From: Streptomyces rugosispiralis
Lineage (GTDB): Bacteria > Actinomycetota > Actinomycetes > Streptomycetales > Streptomycetaceae
Direction of reading: 5' to 3'
Length of the DNA stretch: 64,000 nucleotides
Assembly: GCF_024505145.1 (NCBI RefSeq)
Contig: NZ_JANIAA010000004.1
Location: forward strand, 310,001 to 374,000
Within the stretch, counting starts at the first letter, position 1. Each line of letters opens with the position of its first letter. Below are positions 26,110 to 35,910 of this stretch, in pieces. The notes beneath the pieces are model-generated. The model worked only from the letters and a program-made list of their open reading frames with translations. It was not told the origin of the DNA and did not search any database. Both the position numbers and the translations under genes were made by a program.

Positions 26110-27087
26110 TCAGGAGATGTAGGCCGTGTAGGACATCACATCGCCCGCCTTCACCCGGTACTCGGGGTCGGCCTTGGTGATCGTCTCCTCGATGTCCAGC
26201 ACCCGGCCGTCGTCCGGGTCGAGGACGATCAGATAGCGGCTCGCCGGGGCGCTGGTGAACCGGAACCCCTGCCCCTCCCGGCCGAACCGGTCGGCGACCG
26301 TGCCCGCCGGGCGAATCCCCTCGATCCCGGAGAGCAGGGTGACGATATCCGCCCGCTGGCGCGGTCCCGGGGTCCACACCGTGAGGAAGGACTGGACGGC
26401 GGAGAGCAGCTCCGCCGGGTCGCGGTCCGCGCCCGGGGACCAGACGGCGAGATACGCGCGCAGCGCCGAGGCACCGGCCGGCGGGTCCTCGAAGTAGTCC
26501 TGGTTCGCGCTGTTGATCCCGGGTGGGTAGCGCTCCTCGCTCAGCACCTTGCCCTCGTGGACGGTGCGCGGCGGGGGACCGTCCTCGATCACCGGGCGGC
26601 CCGGATGACGCGGATCGGTGGCCACCTCCAGCGCGAAACCGCTGCCGTCCGCGTTCCACCGGGTCAGCGACTCCCGGGGCAGCGTCACCGGGTCCTCGCC
26701 CGACTTCATGCTCGGCGCCCAGCTCTGGAAATGGCTGCCCCGCTCGCTCTTCCCCGGGGACTCCTCGGCCGCCGTCCGCGCCCGCCGGACGATCTCGGCG
26801 AGCGATACGTCCGCCCGGGAGGCATGCGCCACCAGCGGCAGTGGTCTGGACGCGGCCACCGCGGAGGAAGGGGTGCCCGAGACGGTCAGCGCGAGGGCGA
26901 GGACCGTCGCGGCCGCGGCGGCCTCCAGGCTCCAGACCACGCGTCGGACGGTGCGGCGCCCCCGGTCCCGGGACGGCAGCTGCCGCAGCAGCAGCTCGGC
27001 ACGCGCGTTCAGCGGCCGGTCCCGCCAGGGGCCGGTGTCGGCGGACACGGGGTTGGCCTCGCGGAGCAGATCCAGTTCGTCGGTCAT
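26110..27087 (-). CDS. CU044_5270 family membrane protein, partner of an ECF sigma factor
   Basis: 325 residues. A short cytoplasmic head (MTDELDLLREANPVSAD, then RAELLLRQL) precedes one membrane span (AAAAATVLALALTVSG) and an extracytoplasmic domain of unknown fold ending DPEYRVKAGDVMSYTAYIS. Its start overlaps the sigma stop (ATGA), the standard arrangement of this family. The layout of cytoplasmic head, single span and external domain suggests an anti-sigma or sensor role, which has not been shown for the family. Confidence 0.85.
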   Translation of the reverse strand: MTDELDLLREANPVSADTGPWRDRPLNARAELLLRQLPSRDRGRRTVRRVVWSLEAAAAATVLALALTVSGTPSSAVAASRPLPLVAHASRADVSLAEIVRRARTAAEESPGKSERGSHFQSWAPSMKSGEDPVTLPRESLTRWNADGSGFALEVATDPRHPGRPVIEDGPPPRTVHEGKVLSEERYPPGINSANQDYFEDPPAGASALRAYLAVWSPGADRDPAELLSAVQSFLTVWTPGPRQRADIVTLLSGIEGIRPAGTVADRFGREGQGFRFTSAPASRYLIVLDPDDGRVLDIEETITKADPEYRVKAGDVMSYTAYIS

Positions 27088-27680
27088 GCGTGTCCATCCT
27101 TGTGGGCCTTCTCGGCCCTGTCAGAGCTATGGGCCCTGTCGCCCTCGCCGCTTGTGCACCCCACTGAGACCCGGTCGTCCCGGCGCAGGGTCTCTATCTG
27201 CTCCCGCAGCCGCCGTCGCGCCCGGTGCAGCCGCATCGCCGCGGCGGACCGGCCGCATCCCAGCACGATGCCGAGCTCTTCGACGGTCAGCTCCTCCCAT
27301 GTCGTCAGCCGCAGCACCTCCTGGTCGGCCTCGGCGAGCCGGGACAGCGCCTCCAGCACCCAGGAGCCCGGCCGCTCCGCGTCCGGGCTCGCCACGGTGC
27401 GCCCTTCGCGCGTCACCTCGTAATGGCCCAGCTTGGCCAGCAGTCTGCGGTAACGGCCCTTGCCGCGCACGGCGTTGGCCAGACAGTGCCGGGCCACCCC
27501 GTACAGCCACGGCAGGGGTGACTCGGGCAGTTCGGCCCGGCGCCGCCAGGCCACCGAGAACACCTCGGCGACCACTTCCTCGACCTCCCATGACTGGCCG
27601 TCCAGCCGCCGTGCCACAAAACGGCTGACCGCCCAGTAATGCTCACGGTAGGCGTCGTCGAAGGCGTCGTCGGTGCTCAT
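27084..27680 (-). CDS. ECF-type RNA polymerase sigma factor
   Basis: 198 residues. Region 2: FDDAYREHYWAVSRFVARRL, EVEEVVAEVFSVAWRRRAEL, LPWLYGVARHCLANAVRGK. Region 4: LSRLAEADQEVLRLTTWEEL, TVEELGIVLGCGRSAAAMRL, HRARRRLRE. The tail is charged and unstructured. ATG 27680 lacks any Shine-Dalgarno and begins exactly inside a 24-bp repeat shared with the divergent ctaD start, suggesting a leaderless message from a promoter like that of ctaD. Likely controls itself and ctaD. Confidence 0.93.
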   Translation of the reverse strand: MSTDDAFDDAYREHYWAVSRFVARRLDGQSWEVEEVVAEVFSVAWRRRAELPESPLPWLYGVARHCLANAVRGKGRYRRLLAKLGHYEVTREGRTVASPDAERPGSWVLEALSRLAEADQEVLRLTTWEELTVEELGIVLGCGRSAAAMRLHRARRRLREQIETLRRDDRVSVGCTSGEGDRAHSSDRAEKAHKDGHA

Positions 27681-27784
27681 GATCCGAAGGTGTCCGGCAT
27701 GCCGCAGATCATCACACCCCGGCCCGGGAAATTTTGACCGGCCGTCGGAGTGACGATCCACGGGGTGCCGGACACCTTCGGATC

Positions 27785-27789
<5 letters not shown>
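27676..27789. promoter_or_regulatory. Divergent duplicated promoter/start region of the sigma and ctaD genes
   Basis: The two arms 27676-27699 and 27766-27789 are a perfect 24-bp inverted repeat reading TGCCGGACACCTTCGGATC then ATGAG, so both genes carry the same 19 bases before ATG. Directly upstream in each direction, GTGATGATCTGCGGCA (sigma, 27715 to 27700) and GTGACGATCCACGGGG (ctaD, 27750-27765) agree at 11 of 16 positions with unchanged spacing. The shared GTGAyGATC lies at -35 to -27 from the A of ATG. No ribosome site precedes either ATG, fitting leaderless transcripts. Confidence 0.75.
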
Positions 27790-29445
<1,656 letters not shown>

Positions 29446-29449
<4 letters not shown>

Positions 29450-29799
29450 GTATGGCCAGAGCCGCCGAGCCCCCCGGTGTCGCCGCCGGAATCAACCAGA
29501 TCGAGGGCTATCTGCTGCTGCAGAGCGAGCGGGACGCGGCCCGGGAACGGGCCCGCCGCCTCACCGGCCGGCTCGACTGGCTGACCTCCGCCCAGCGGGC
29601 GGAGGTCGAGCGGGTCTACGTCCAGGACCAGCTGGCCGTCACCGAGCAGACGCTGCGCACGGTGGTGCGGCGCTGCGAGGAGCTGCGGGCGGAGTACCAG
29701 GAGGTCTACCGCACGCTGCGCCGCCGGCTGTTGCTGACCTGCCTCCTCGGGGCCGCGGCCGTCGCCGGCGGCCTCGGCGCCGCCCTCACCGTGCGATAG
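29446..29799 (+). CDS. Small coiled-coil protein with C-terminal membrane anchor
   Basis: 117 residues from GTG 29446 (GTGA overlap with ctaD; ATG 29452 is an alternative). Residues 20-95 are a charged alpha-helical coiled coil ([40 protein letters not shown]), followed by one membrane span ([20 protein letters not shown]). A tail-anchored layout. Tight coupling to ctaD suggests an accessory or assembly partner of the oxidase, but no family function is known. Its 3' end overlaps the convergent PBP gene by 14 bp. Confidence 0.7.
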
Positions 29800-31660
29800 G
29801 CGCCGTCTGGGTCGGGATCGGAACCGCCCCCGGGCTGAAGTCGAACCAGGCCGGGGGCGTATCGCCCAGCGCCTGGCCGGTGTAGTGGTTCCAGAGCTCG
29901 GCGACCCGCTGGACACGGGCGTTCTTCAAGGGGATCTGCTTCCGCTTCTCGGCGTCCTCGCCGAACAGGGCGACCGCGGTGACCAGGTCCGGGGTGTAAC
30001 CGACGTACCAGGCGGCCCTCTTGTCGTCGGATACCCCGCCCTTGCCCGCCGAGGGCCGTTTGACGGCGCGTACCGCGGTCGCTCCGCCGTCCTCGATGAG
30101 ACTCCGGGTGATCAGCTGGGCGGCCGCCGGGGTGATCGCCTGGTCGCCCACCGCCTTCGGCACTTCGGCCGTCTCGTCGCCGCGCCGCGCGGACTTCACG
30201 ATGCTCGGGGTGACCCGCTTGCCCTTGTGGTCGAACGTGGCGTAGACACCGGCCATCCGCAGCGGGCTCGAGCCCATCAGCCCCAGCCCGACCGACTCCT
30301 TGGTGGCGAAGCCGCCGCCGTCGGTGTCCATGCCCAGGGCCCTGGCGGTCCGCTTGACCTCCGGCAACCCGCCGGCGGTGGCCCGGTCCCGCGTCTTTCC
30401 GTCCAGGGCCGCGGCGGTGGAGACCGGTTCGAAGACGGGGCCCACCTGGTAGTCGCCGCGGGTCGCGTTGGACAGATAGTGCCGGGTGTAGTCCCGGCCG
30501 CCGTAGAGCGCGACGATCCGCCCGTTCCTCGGGTCCACCGACACCGCCCCGCCCTGGGTGGCCGCCGCGTCCGCACGGGCCCGCTTGCCCTTGGCGGAGC
30601 CGTCGAGGCCCTGGTGCATCGTCTCCTCGAGCGCCCGCTGCTTGGCCGGATCGACGTTGAGGGTGATGGTCCAGCCGCCCGCGGCGAGTTCCTGCTCGCC
30701 GACGCCCGAGGCGATCAGCTCGTTGCGGGCCGCGTCCACGAGATACCCGGCCTGCCCGCCGAGGCCGGGGGCGGGCTCGGGCGCCACCGGCACGGGGAAG
30801 CGCATCCGCTTCCGCTGTGCGGGGTCCAGCCAGTGCATGTCCACCATGTTGTCCAGCACATAGTTCCAGCGCCGGGTGACCAGGCGCTTCGCCTTGGGGC
30901 TCGCGACGGCCCAGTCGTACTGGCTGGGGGCCTGCACCAGCGCCGCCAGATACGCGCCCTGCTCGACCGTGAGGTCGTCCACGTCCTTGTCGTAGTACGC
31001 GCGGGCGGCGGCCTGGACGCCGTAGGCGACCCGGCCGAAGTAGCTGGTGTTCAGATACCCCGCGAGGATGTCCTCCTTGGAGTTGCGCTGGTCGACCTTG
31101 AGGGAGATCACCAGCTCCTTGATCTTGCGGGTGGCGGTCTGCTCCTGGCTCAGGTAGTAGTTCTTGACGTACTGCTGGGTGATGGTCGAGCCGCCCTGAG
31201 TGCCCTTGCCCGTCACGGTGTTCACCAGCCCCCGCAGGATGCCCATCGGGTCCACGCCGGAGTCCTTGTAGAAGGACTTGTTCTCGGCCGCCACGAACGC
31301 GTGCTGGACGCCGGTGGGCACCCGGCCGAGGGTGACCATCTCGCGGTTGATCTCGCCGGTGCGGGCGAGGATCGTGCCGTCGCTGAACTTGTAGACGTTG
31401 CTCTGCGCCTTCGCCTGGGCGTTCGCCTTGGGGATGTCGATCGAGTAGTAGAGCACCGTGAACGCCCCGATCAGCAGCGCGCACAGGCCGGCCACATAGG
31501 CGAGCAGCTTCCGCCAGGTGAAGAACCGCCGGATGCCGGTGCGCTTCCGCTTGCCGCGCCCCCTCGCTCCGCGCCGCCGGCCCGGGGGTCTGGTGTCCCG
31601 CGGCGTCTGCTCCGAGTCCGGTGTGAACCGTACGCGTAGTGCCGTCAGGGGACCTGCCAT
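29786..31660 (-). CDS. Class A PBP: intact glycosyltransferase, degenerate transpeptidase
   Basis: 624 residues. Basic head, membrane span at 52-72, then a GT51 domain with catalytic Glu126 (AAENKSFYKDSGVDP), GGSTITQQYVKNYYL and KEDILAGYLNTSYFGR. The transpeptidase fold continues (GGAVSVDPRNGRIVALYGG) but all three motifs fail: the SxxK position reads GPVFEP (Pro408, Glu411), the segment that should carry SxN is shortened, and KTG reads KGG (540-542). YVGYTPDLVTAV, normally after KTG, is intact. It should still polymerise glycan strands but not cross-link or bind beta-lactams covalently. Linked downstream of a CseABC-like cell-envelope system. Confidence 0.9.
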   Translation of the reverse strand: MAGPLTALRVRFTPDSEQTPRDTRPPGRRRGARGRGKRKRTGIRRFFTWRKLLAYVAGLCALLIGAFTVLYYSIDIPKANAQAKAQSNVYKFSDGTILARTGEINREMVTLGRVPTGVQHAFVAAENKSFYKDSGVDPMGILRGLVNTVTGKGTQGGSTITQQYVKNYYLSQEQTATRKIKELVISLKVDQRNSKEDILAGYLNTSYFGRVAYGVQAAARAYYDKDVDDLTVEQGAYLAALVQAPSQYDWAVASPKAKRLVTRRWNYVLDNMVDMHWLDPAQRKRMRFPVPVAPEPAPGLGGQAGYLVDAARNELIASGVGEQELAAGGWTITLNVDPAKQRALEETMHQGLDGSAKGKRARADAAATQGGAVSVDPRNGRIVALYGGRDYTRHYLSNATRGDYQVGPVFEPVSTAAALDGKTRDRATAGGLPEVKRTARALGMDTDGGGFATKESVGLGLMGSSPLRMAGVYATFDHKGKRVTPSIVKSARRGDETAEVPKAVGDQAITPAAAQLITRSLIEDGGATAVRAVKRPSAGKGGVSDDKRAAWYVGYTPDLVTAVALFGEDAEKRKQIPLKNARVQRVAELWNHYTGQALGDTPPAWFDFSPGAVPIPTQTAPIAR

Positions 31661-31798
31661 GCCGATTGCTCCTCCGTCGATCCCGGCCGCGAGGTTTCGC
31701 GCGGGTCGGCGCCATCCTCCTCAGCGAAGATCTTCGGAACCGCTACGGGCGGTCTCGGCGAGGGCTCGGCCAGGTCTCGGCTTCCGCTCGACGATGTA

Positions 31799-33181
31799 TC
31801 AGTCGTGTATCGGTCCGGGCTCCGGCGATTCGGGCTGCTCCGGTCGCTCGGGCAGGCGCAGCGTGGCGACCGCGCCGCCGTCCGTTGCGTTGCCGAACTC
31901 CAGCGTGGCGCCGATGACCTGAGCCTGGCCGACCGCGATGGTCAGCCCGAGACCGTGGCCCCGGCCGCGTTCCCGGACCCCGGTGCGGAACCGCTGTGGG
32001 CCCCTCTCCAGCAGATCGTCCGGGAAGCCGGTGCCATGGTCGCGGACCGTCACGGTCCGGCCGTCCGCCGCCACCGTCACCTCGACCGGTTCGCGGCCGT
32101 GACGATGGGCGTTGACCACGAGGTTGGCGACGATACGGGTCAGCCGGCGGGGGTCCGTCCACACCTTCGGGCCGTCCGGGACGTCCCACTGCCCGGCGGC
32201 CTCGCGGTCCTGTTGCGCGGTGTCCTCGCGGCCCCGCTGCCCGGCGGCCTCGCGGTCCCGCTGTCCGGTGTCGTCGCGGTCCCGCTGTCCGGCGTTGTCC
32301 GCCGGGCCGGTCCACAGCCGCGCCGACAGCCCGGTGCCCGCGATGGCCTCCTCGAGCACCGGCCCCAGGGGGCAGGGGGACAGATCGGCCTCCTCCGCCC
32401 CCGCGTCCAGCCGGGAGATCTCCAGCAGCTCCTCGACCAGCGTGCTCAGCACCCGCACCCGGTCGCGCACATACCCGGCCGCCTCGCCCGGCGGGAGCAA
32501 CTCGGCGGCGGTGACCAGGCCCATCAGCGGAGTGCGCAGCTCATGCGCCACATCGGCGGTGAATCGCTGCTCGTCGAGGAGCCGCTCCTGCAGCGCGGCG
32601 GCCATCGAGTCCACGGCCCCGGAGATCTCGGCGATCTCGTCGTGCGGGCGGGTGGCGGGGGAGATCCGGGCGTCCAGGTCCCCGGCCGCGATCCGCCGCG
32701 CGGTGGCCGCCGCCAGCCGCAGCCGCCGGCTCATCCGCTCGGCGGTCAGCACGCCCAGCGGCAGCACCACGGCCGTGGTCATCAGCCCGGCCAGGATGAT
32801 GTTGGTGTCCAGCGCGCCGATGTCGCGCATCGTGGTGCTCATGTCGAGGTGTACGGAGAGGACTTGGTCGTCGGCGGGCCGGGCCGCCCACATCGCGGGT
32901 CCGCCCGAGCCGGTGGTGAACTCGGTGCCCTGATGGCCCTTTTCCACCAGGCGCCGGAGATCCCGGGGGAGTCCGGGCGCGTCCAGCACCGCGCCGGAGC
33001 CCTGGACGGCGCCGGTGCGGGCGTAGATGACCGCGGCGCGGTCGAGCGTGGTCCGCGCCCCGTCGCGCGCCTGGGACAGCTCACGGTCGCGCGAGGCGTG
33101 GTGCACCAGGACGCCCACCGCTGACGCGGCGGCACATGTCGCCGCCGCCACCAGGGCGACGATCCGCCATCTCAGCGTCAT
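31799..33181 (-). CDS. Sensor histidine kinase, CseC-like
   Basis: 460 residues. Two membrane spans (residues 6-27 and about 125-145) enclose a 95-residue sensor region; HAMP follows, then HisKA with FTADVAHELRTPLMG (His213) and an ATPase domain with NLVVNAHRHG, RDHGTGFPDDLL and GHGLGLTIA. Between the two, about residues 293-330 are a low-complexity GQRDREAAGQRGRED-type insertion encoded by near-identical repeats at 32191-32304. Two bases downstream of the response regulator. Together with the lipoprotein the order matches cseA-cseB-cseC of the sigma-E envelope stress system, but no sigE is present. Confidence 0.9.
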   Translation of the reverse strand: MTLRWRIVALVAAATCAAASAVGVLVHHASRDRELSQARDGARTTLDRAAVIYARTGAVQGSGAVLDAPGLPRDLRRLVEKGHQGTEFTTGSGGPAMWAARPADDQVLSVHLDMSTTMRDIGALDTNIILAGLMTTAVVLPLGVLTAERMSRRLRLAAATARRIAAGDLDARISPATRPHDEIAEISGAVDSMAAALQERLLDEQRFTADVAHELRTPLMGLVTAAELLPPGEAAGYVRDRVRVLSTLVEELLEISRLDAGAEEADLSPCPLGPVLEEAIAGTGLSARLWTGPADNAGQRDRDDTGQRDREAAGQRGREDTAQQDREAAGQWDVPDGPKVWTDPRRLTRIVANLVVNAHRHGREPVEVTVAADGRTVTVRDHGTGFPDDLLERGPQRFRTGVRERGRGHGLGLTIAVGQAQVIGATLEFGNATDGGAVATLRLPERPEQPESPEPGPIHD

Positions 33182-33183
33182 CG

Positions 33184-33939
33184 TCAGCGCCGCAGCTTGT
33201 AGCCGAAGCCGCGGACCGTCTCGATCCGTTCGGCGCCTATCTTGGCCCGCAGCCGCTGCACATGGAGGTCGACCACCCGGGTGTCCCCCTGCCACGCGTG
33301 GTCCCAGACCCGGCTGAGCAGCGTACGGCGCTCCAGCACCACACCGGGCGAACCGGCGAACTCCAGCAGCATCCGAAGTTCGGTGGGGGTGAGGGCCAGC
33401 GGCTCTCCCGCGCGGCGCACCTCCATGCCGCGGGTGTCGATGGTCAGATCGCCGAAGACGAGGGTGTCGGCCGCGCCGTCCGCCTCCGCGGCCCCGCCGC
33501 GCGCCTCGTCGCGTGGGGCGCGGGCCACGGGGGTGAAGGAGGCGCGGCGCAGCAGCGAGCGGATTCGAGCCACCAGGACCGCGCTCTCGCACGGCTTGAC
33601 GACGTAGTCGTCGGCGCCCGCCTCGAGACCGGAGACCACGTCCAGGGAGTCACCGCGCGCGGACATCATCAGGATCGGCGCCAGGCTGAACTCGCGGACC
33701 CTGCGGCACAGTCCGATGCCGTCCAGCTCGGGCAGCATCACATCCAGCAGCAGCAGATCGGGCTGTCTCTCCCGGAAGAGCTCCAGCCCGGTGAGGCCGT
33801 CGCCCGCGGTGGACACGGTGAAGCCGTACCGCTCCAGGGCCATCCGCACCGTATTGCGGATCACCTCGTCGTCCTCGACGAGCAGCAGATGCGCCTCGGT
33901 CGGGGAGCCCGGACCGGGCGGGGTGAAGGCGGTGGTCAT
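33184..33939 (-). CDS. OmpR/PhoB-type response regulator, CseB-like
   Basis: 251 residues. Receiver domain: VEDDEVIRNTVR (acidic pocket), phospho-acceptor Asp66 in LLLLDVMLP, SAR at the switch Thr/Ser position, and VKPCES with the conserved Lys. A linker of about 25 residues leads to a winged-helix DNA-binding domain ending VVDLHVQRLRAKIG and TVRGFGYKLRR. Its ATG overlaps the stop of the lipoprotein gene (ATGA) and it ends two bases before the kinase, so the three are one operon. Targets unknown; the downstream PBP gene is a candidate. Confidence 0.93.
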   Translation of the reverse strand: MTTAFTPPGPGSPTEAHLLLVEDDEVIRNTVRMALERYGFTVSTAGDGLTGLELFRERQPDLLLLDVMLPELDGIGLCRRVREFSLAPILMMSARGDSLDVVSGLEAGADDYVVKPCESAVLVARIRSLLRRASFTPVARAPRDEARGGAAEADGAADTLVFGDLTIDTRGMEVRRAGEPLALTPTELRMLLEFAGSPGVVLERRTLLSRVWDHAWQGDTRVVDLHVQRLRAKIGAERIETVRGFGYKLRR

Positions 33940-34778
33940 CGCGTCGTCCTCGTCTCCGTACGGGTACCCGTGTCCGCCGCTGTGCCGGTGCTGCGCGGCA
34001 CGGCCTCCGGTGCCACGCCGGGGGCGGCGGTCCGGGCGGGAGCCCCCTCCTCCGGGATGGGGGGCCGGATGGCCCCGCCGTCGTCCGGGACAGGGGTCCT
34101 GGTGGCCGTGGTGCCCTCGGGTGTCACGGCCGCCATGACGGTGCCGTTCCAGCGGAAGCGGGTGGTGACCCGGCCGTCCCCGCCGATCGCGGAGATCAGC
34201 AGATCGCGGCCGAAGGTCTCGCCGGTGAGGCCGGGCGGGCCCCAGTAGATCAGCGCGGGGCGGACCGTGCGGCCCGAGGCGGTGTAGACCTGGAGCAGCG
34301 TCCGCTCGAACCCCGGCAGATCGGCCGCCACCACCAGTTCGTCCCGGCCGTCACCGGTCAGATCGCGGTGGACGGTGTCCCGTAGCGGGCAGTTGTCACT
34401 GTCCGGGCACAGGGAGACCTCCTTCTGCACCACCGCCGGCACATTGGGGTCGTGGAGCAGCAGGTTCTTCGCGGACAGGGCGGCCAGCCCGCCCGCGGGC
34501 ACCTTGACCTTGTCCACCGGCAGATAGCGGGTGAAGTCGGACTTCTCGTGAGGCGTGGCCACGGCCGTGGGGGTGTACCGGGGCCACAGCGGAACCGCGC
34601 TGGCCGGTGCCGAGAGCGAGGGCGCCGCGCCGTCGTCCCGCACTCCGGCCTGGGCCGCGCACCCCGCGGCGGTCATCACGGCGGCGCACGCGGCCACCAC
34701 GGTGGGCAGGAGGCCGCGGGGCAGCCTGGGGCGGGGGCGTGGTCGCGCGGTGCGCGATCCGGTGGGGAGTGAACGCAT
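33936..34778 (-). CDS. Lipoprotein, CseA-like
   Basis: 280 residues. Arg/Pro-rich head, hydrophobic core LLPTVVAACAAVMTAAGC with the lipobox Cys, then an extracellular domain: LLLHDPNVPAVVQKEVSLC, DLTGDGRDELVVAADLPG (FG-GAP/integrin-like Asp loop), FGRDLLISAIGGDGRVTTRF. The C-terminal third is Pro/Thr-rich and probably disordered. In S. coelicolor CseA is a lipoprotein that damps the CseC/SigE response; gene order and localisation support the same kind of role here. AAGGTGAG precedes the ATG. Confidence 0.75.
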   Translation of the reverse strand: MRSLPTGSRTARPRPRPRLPRGLLPTVVAACAAVMTAAGCAAQAGVRDDGAAPSLSAPASAVPLWPRYTPTAVATPHEKSDFTRYLPVDKVKVPAGGLAALSAKNLLLHDPNVPAVVQKEVSLCPDSDNCPLRDTVHRDLTGDGRDELVVAADLPGFERTLLQVYTASGRTVRPALIYWGPPGLTGETFGRDLLISAIGGDGRVTTRFRWNGTVMAAVTPEGTTATRTPVPDDGGAIRPPIPEEGAPARTAAPGVAPEAVPRSTGTAADTGTRTETRTTR

Positions 34779-34918
34779 GGCCGTCTCACCTTACTGAGCG
34801 GCGGAGGCGTGCCACGCGGGGCCCGTGAGGTATCGGCCGGGCCGGGGGTGTCGGCCGGGCCGGGGGAGCCGTGACGTATCGACCGGGCCGCGGTATCGGC
34901 CGGGCCGCCGAACACGAC

Positions 34919-34946
34919 AGGCCCGGGGCGGCACTGCCCCGGGCCT
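34919..34946 (-). terminator. Rho-independent terminator after the PAS-LuxR gene
   Basis: AGGCCCGGGGC (34919-34929) and GCCCCGGGCCT (34936-34946) form a perfect 11-bp stem with a six-base loop, followed on the minus strand by a T-rich tgtcgtgttc. It lies 46 bp past the stop of the regulator gene. The stop itself sits in a 14-bp tandem duplication (GGACGTCACTTGAT at 34974 and 34988). Confidence 0.75.
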
Positions 34947-34992
34947 GTTCCGTGTGGCGCGGTGTCACATGACGGACGTCACTTGATGGACG

Positions 34993-35649
34993 TCACTTGA
35001 TGAATTCCGGGCGAACGCGGGCCGGCCAGGTGCCGACGGTCAGCATGCCCGCCGCGTAGGCGCGCGAGACCAAGGCCGCCCGGTTGGATGCCTTCATCTT
35101 CCGCAACATGGATCCCACGTGGTATTCGACGCCCTGTCTGCTGAGATAGAGCTTGGCGGCCATCTGCACGGTCGACGCGCCGGTGGCCACGCCCTCGAGT
35201 ATCCGGGCCTCCAGCGGCGACAGCAGCTTCTGGCTGGTGGGGGTCGGTTCCTCCTCTGGTCGTTCGTCATCCGGTTTGACCATCACGACGATGGCCGCGA
35301 GTCGGTCGGACCGGCCCTGGATGGCCGTGCCGGTCAGCTTCCCCGAGAACACCTGGCCCCGTGAGTGGTAGCCGAGGACGCGCTCGGTGAAGCGGGTGCG
35401 CCGCCCGTCGTGCAGCCGCGAGAAGTGTTCCCGCAGGACGGAGGGGGTGCTGGGGTGCAGCAGGTCGAACAGGCTGCGGCCGCACAACTCGGCGGACGAG
35501 GCGCCGAAGTGCCGGAAGAAGTCCTCGTCCCCGGCCACCACATGGAGGTCGGGGGCGAGCGTGGCCATTCCGGTGGCGTGCCGCGAGGCGGCGGACACTG
35601 CCTGTCCGGGCACTCGAGGGGCACTCTGAGCGCTGTGGGGGAGGGCCAA
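34993..35649 (-). CDS. PAS-LuxR family transcriptional regulator (PimM type)
   Basis: Up to 218 residues. PAS domain: LAPDLHVVAGDEDFFRHFGA, CGRSLFDLLHPS, FTERVLGYHSRGQVFSGKLT. LuxR helix-turn-helix: KLLSPLEARILEGVATGAST, VQMAAKLYLSRQGVEYHVGS, MLRKMKASNRAALVSRAY, ending TWPARVRPEFIK. This is the compact architecture of PimM/PteF-type activators of polyene macrolide clusters, some of which also control primary metabolism. Start uncertain: TTG 35649, a GTG about 20 residues in, or an ATG just before the PAS domain. No polyketide synthase is in the window, so it is an orphan here. Confidence 0.88.
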   Translation of the reverse strand: MALPHSAQSAPRVPGQAVSAASRHATGMATLAPDLHVVAGDEDFFRHFGASSAELCGRSLFDLLHPSTPSVLREHFSRLHDGRRTRFTERVLGYHSRGQVFSGKLTGTAIQGRSDRLAAIVVMVKPDDERPEEEPTPTSQKLLSPLEARILEGVATGASTVQMAAKLYLSRQGVEYHVGSMLRKMKASNRAALVSRAYAAGMLTVGTWPARVRPEFIK

Positions 35650-35910
35650 GAGGAGTCACCGCTTTCGGTCGGTTCGTGACGGAGTGGTCAGTCCGTCTCG
35701 GTTGAACCCCCAGGTGACGGAGGGTCGGCGCATCGCGGCCACGCAATGCGCCGGACCCCAGGGGGAATTCAGTGACGGGTGTTAGGCCCGCTTCCTGGTG
35801 TATACCAACGCTACGGTGACTGTGGGGTGCCCGGATCCAACAGAGTTGTGCCCGTTCCGTGACCGCTTTGCGGGCGGAATCGATGCGGCGGGAAGCCGCT
35901 GGTCGAAACG

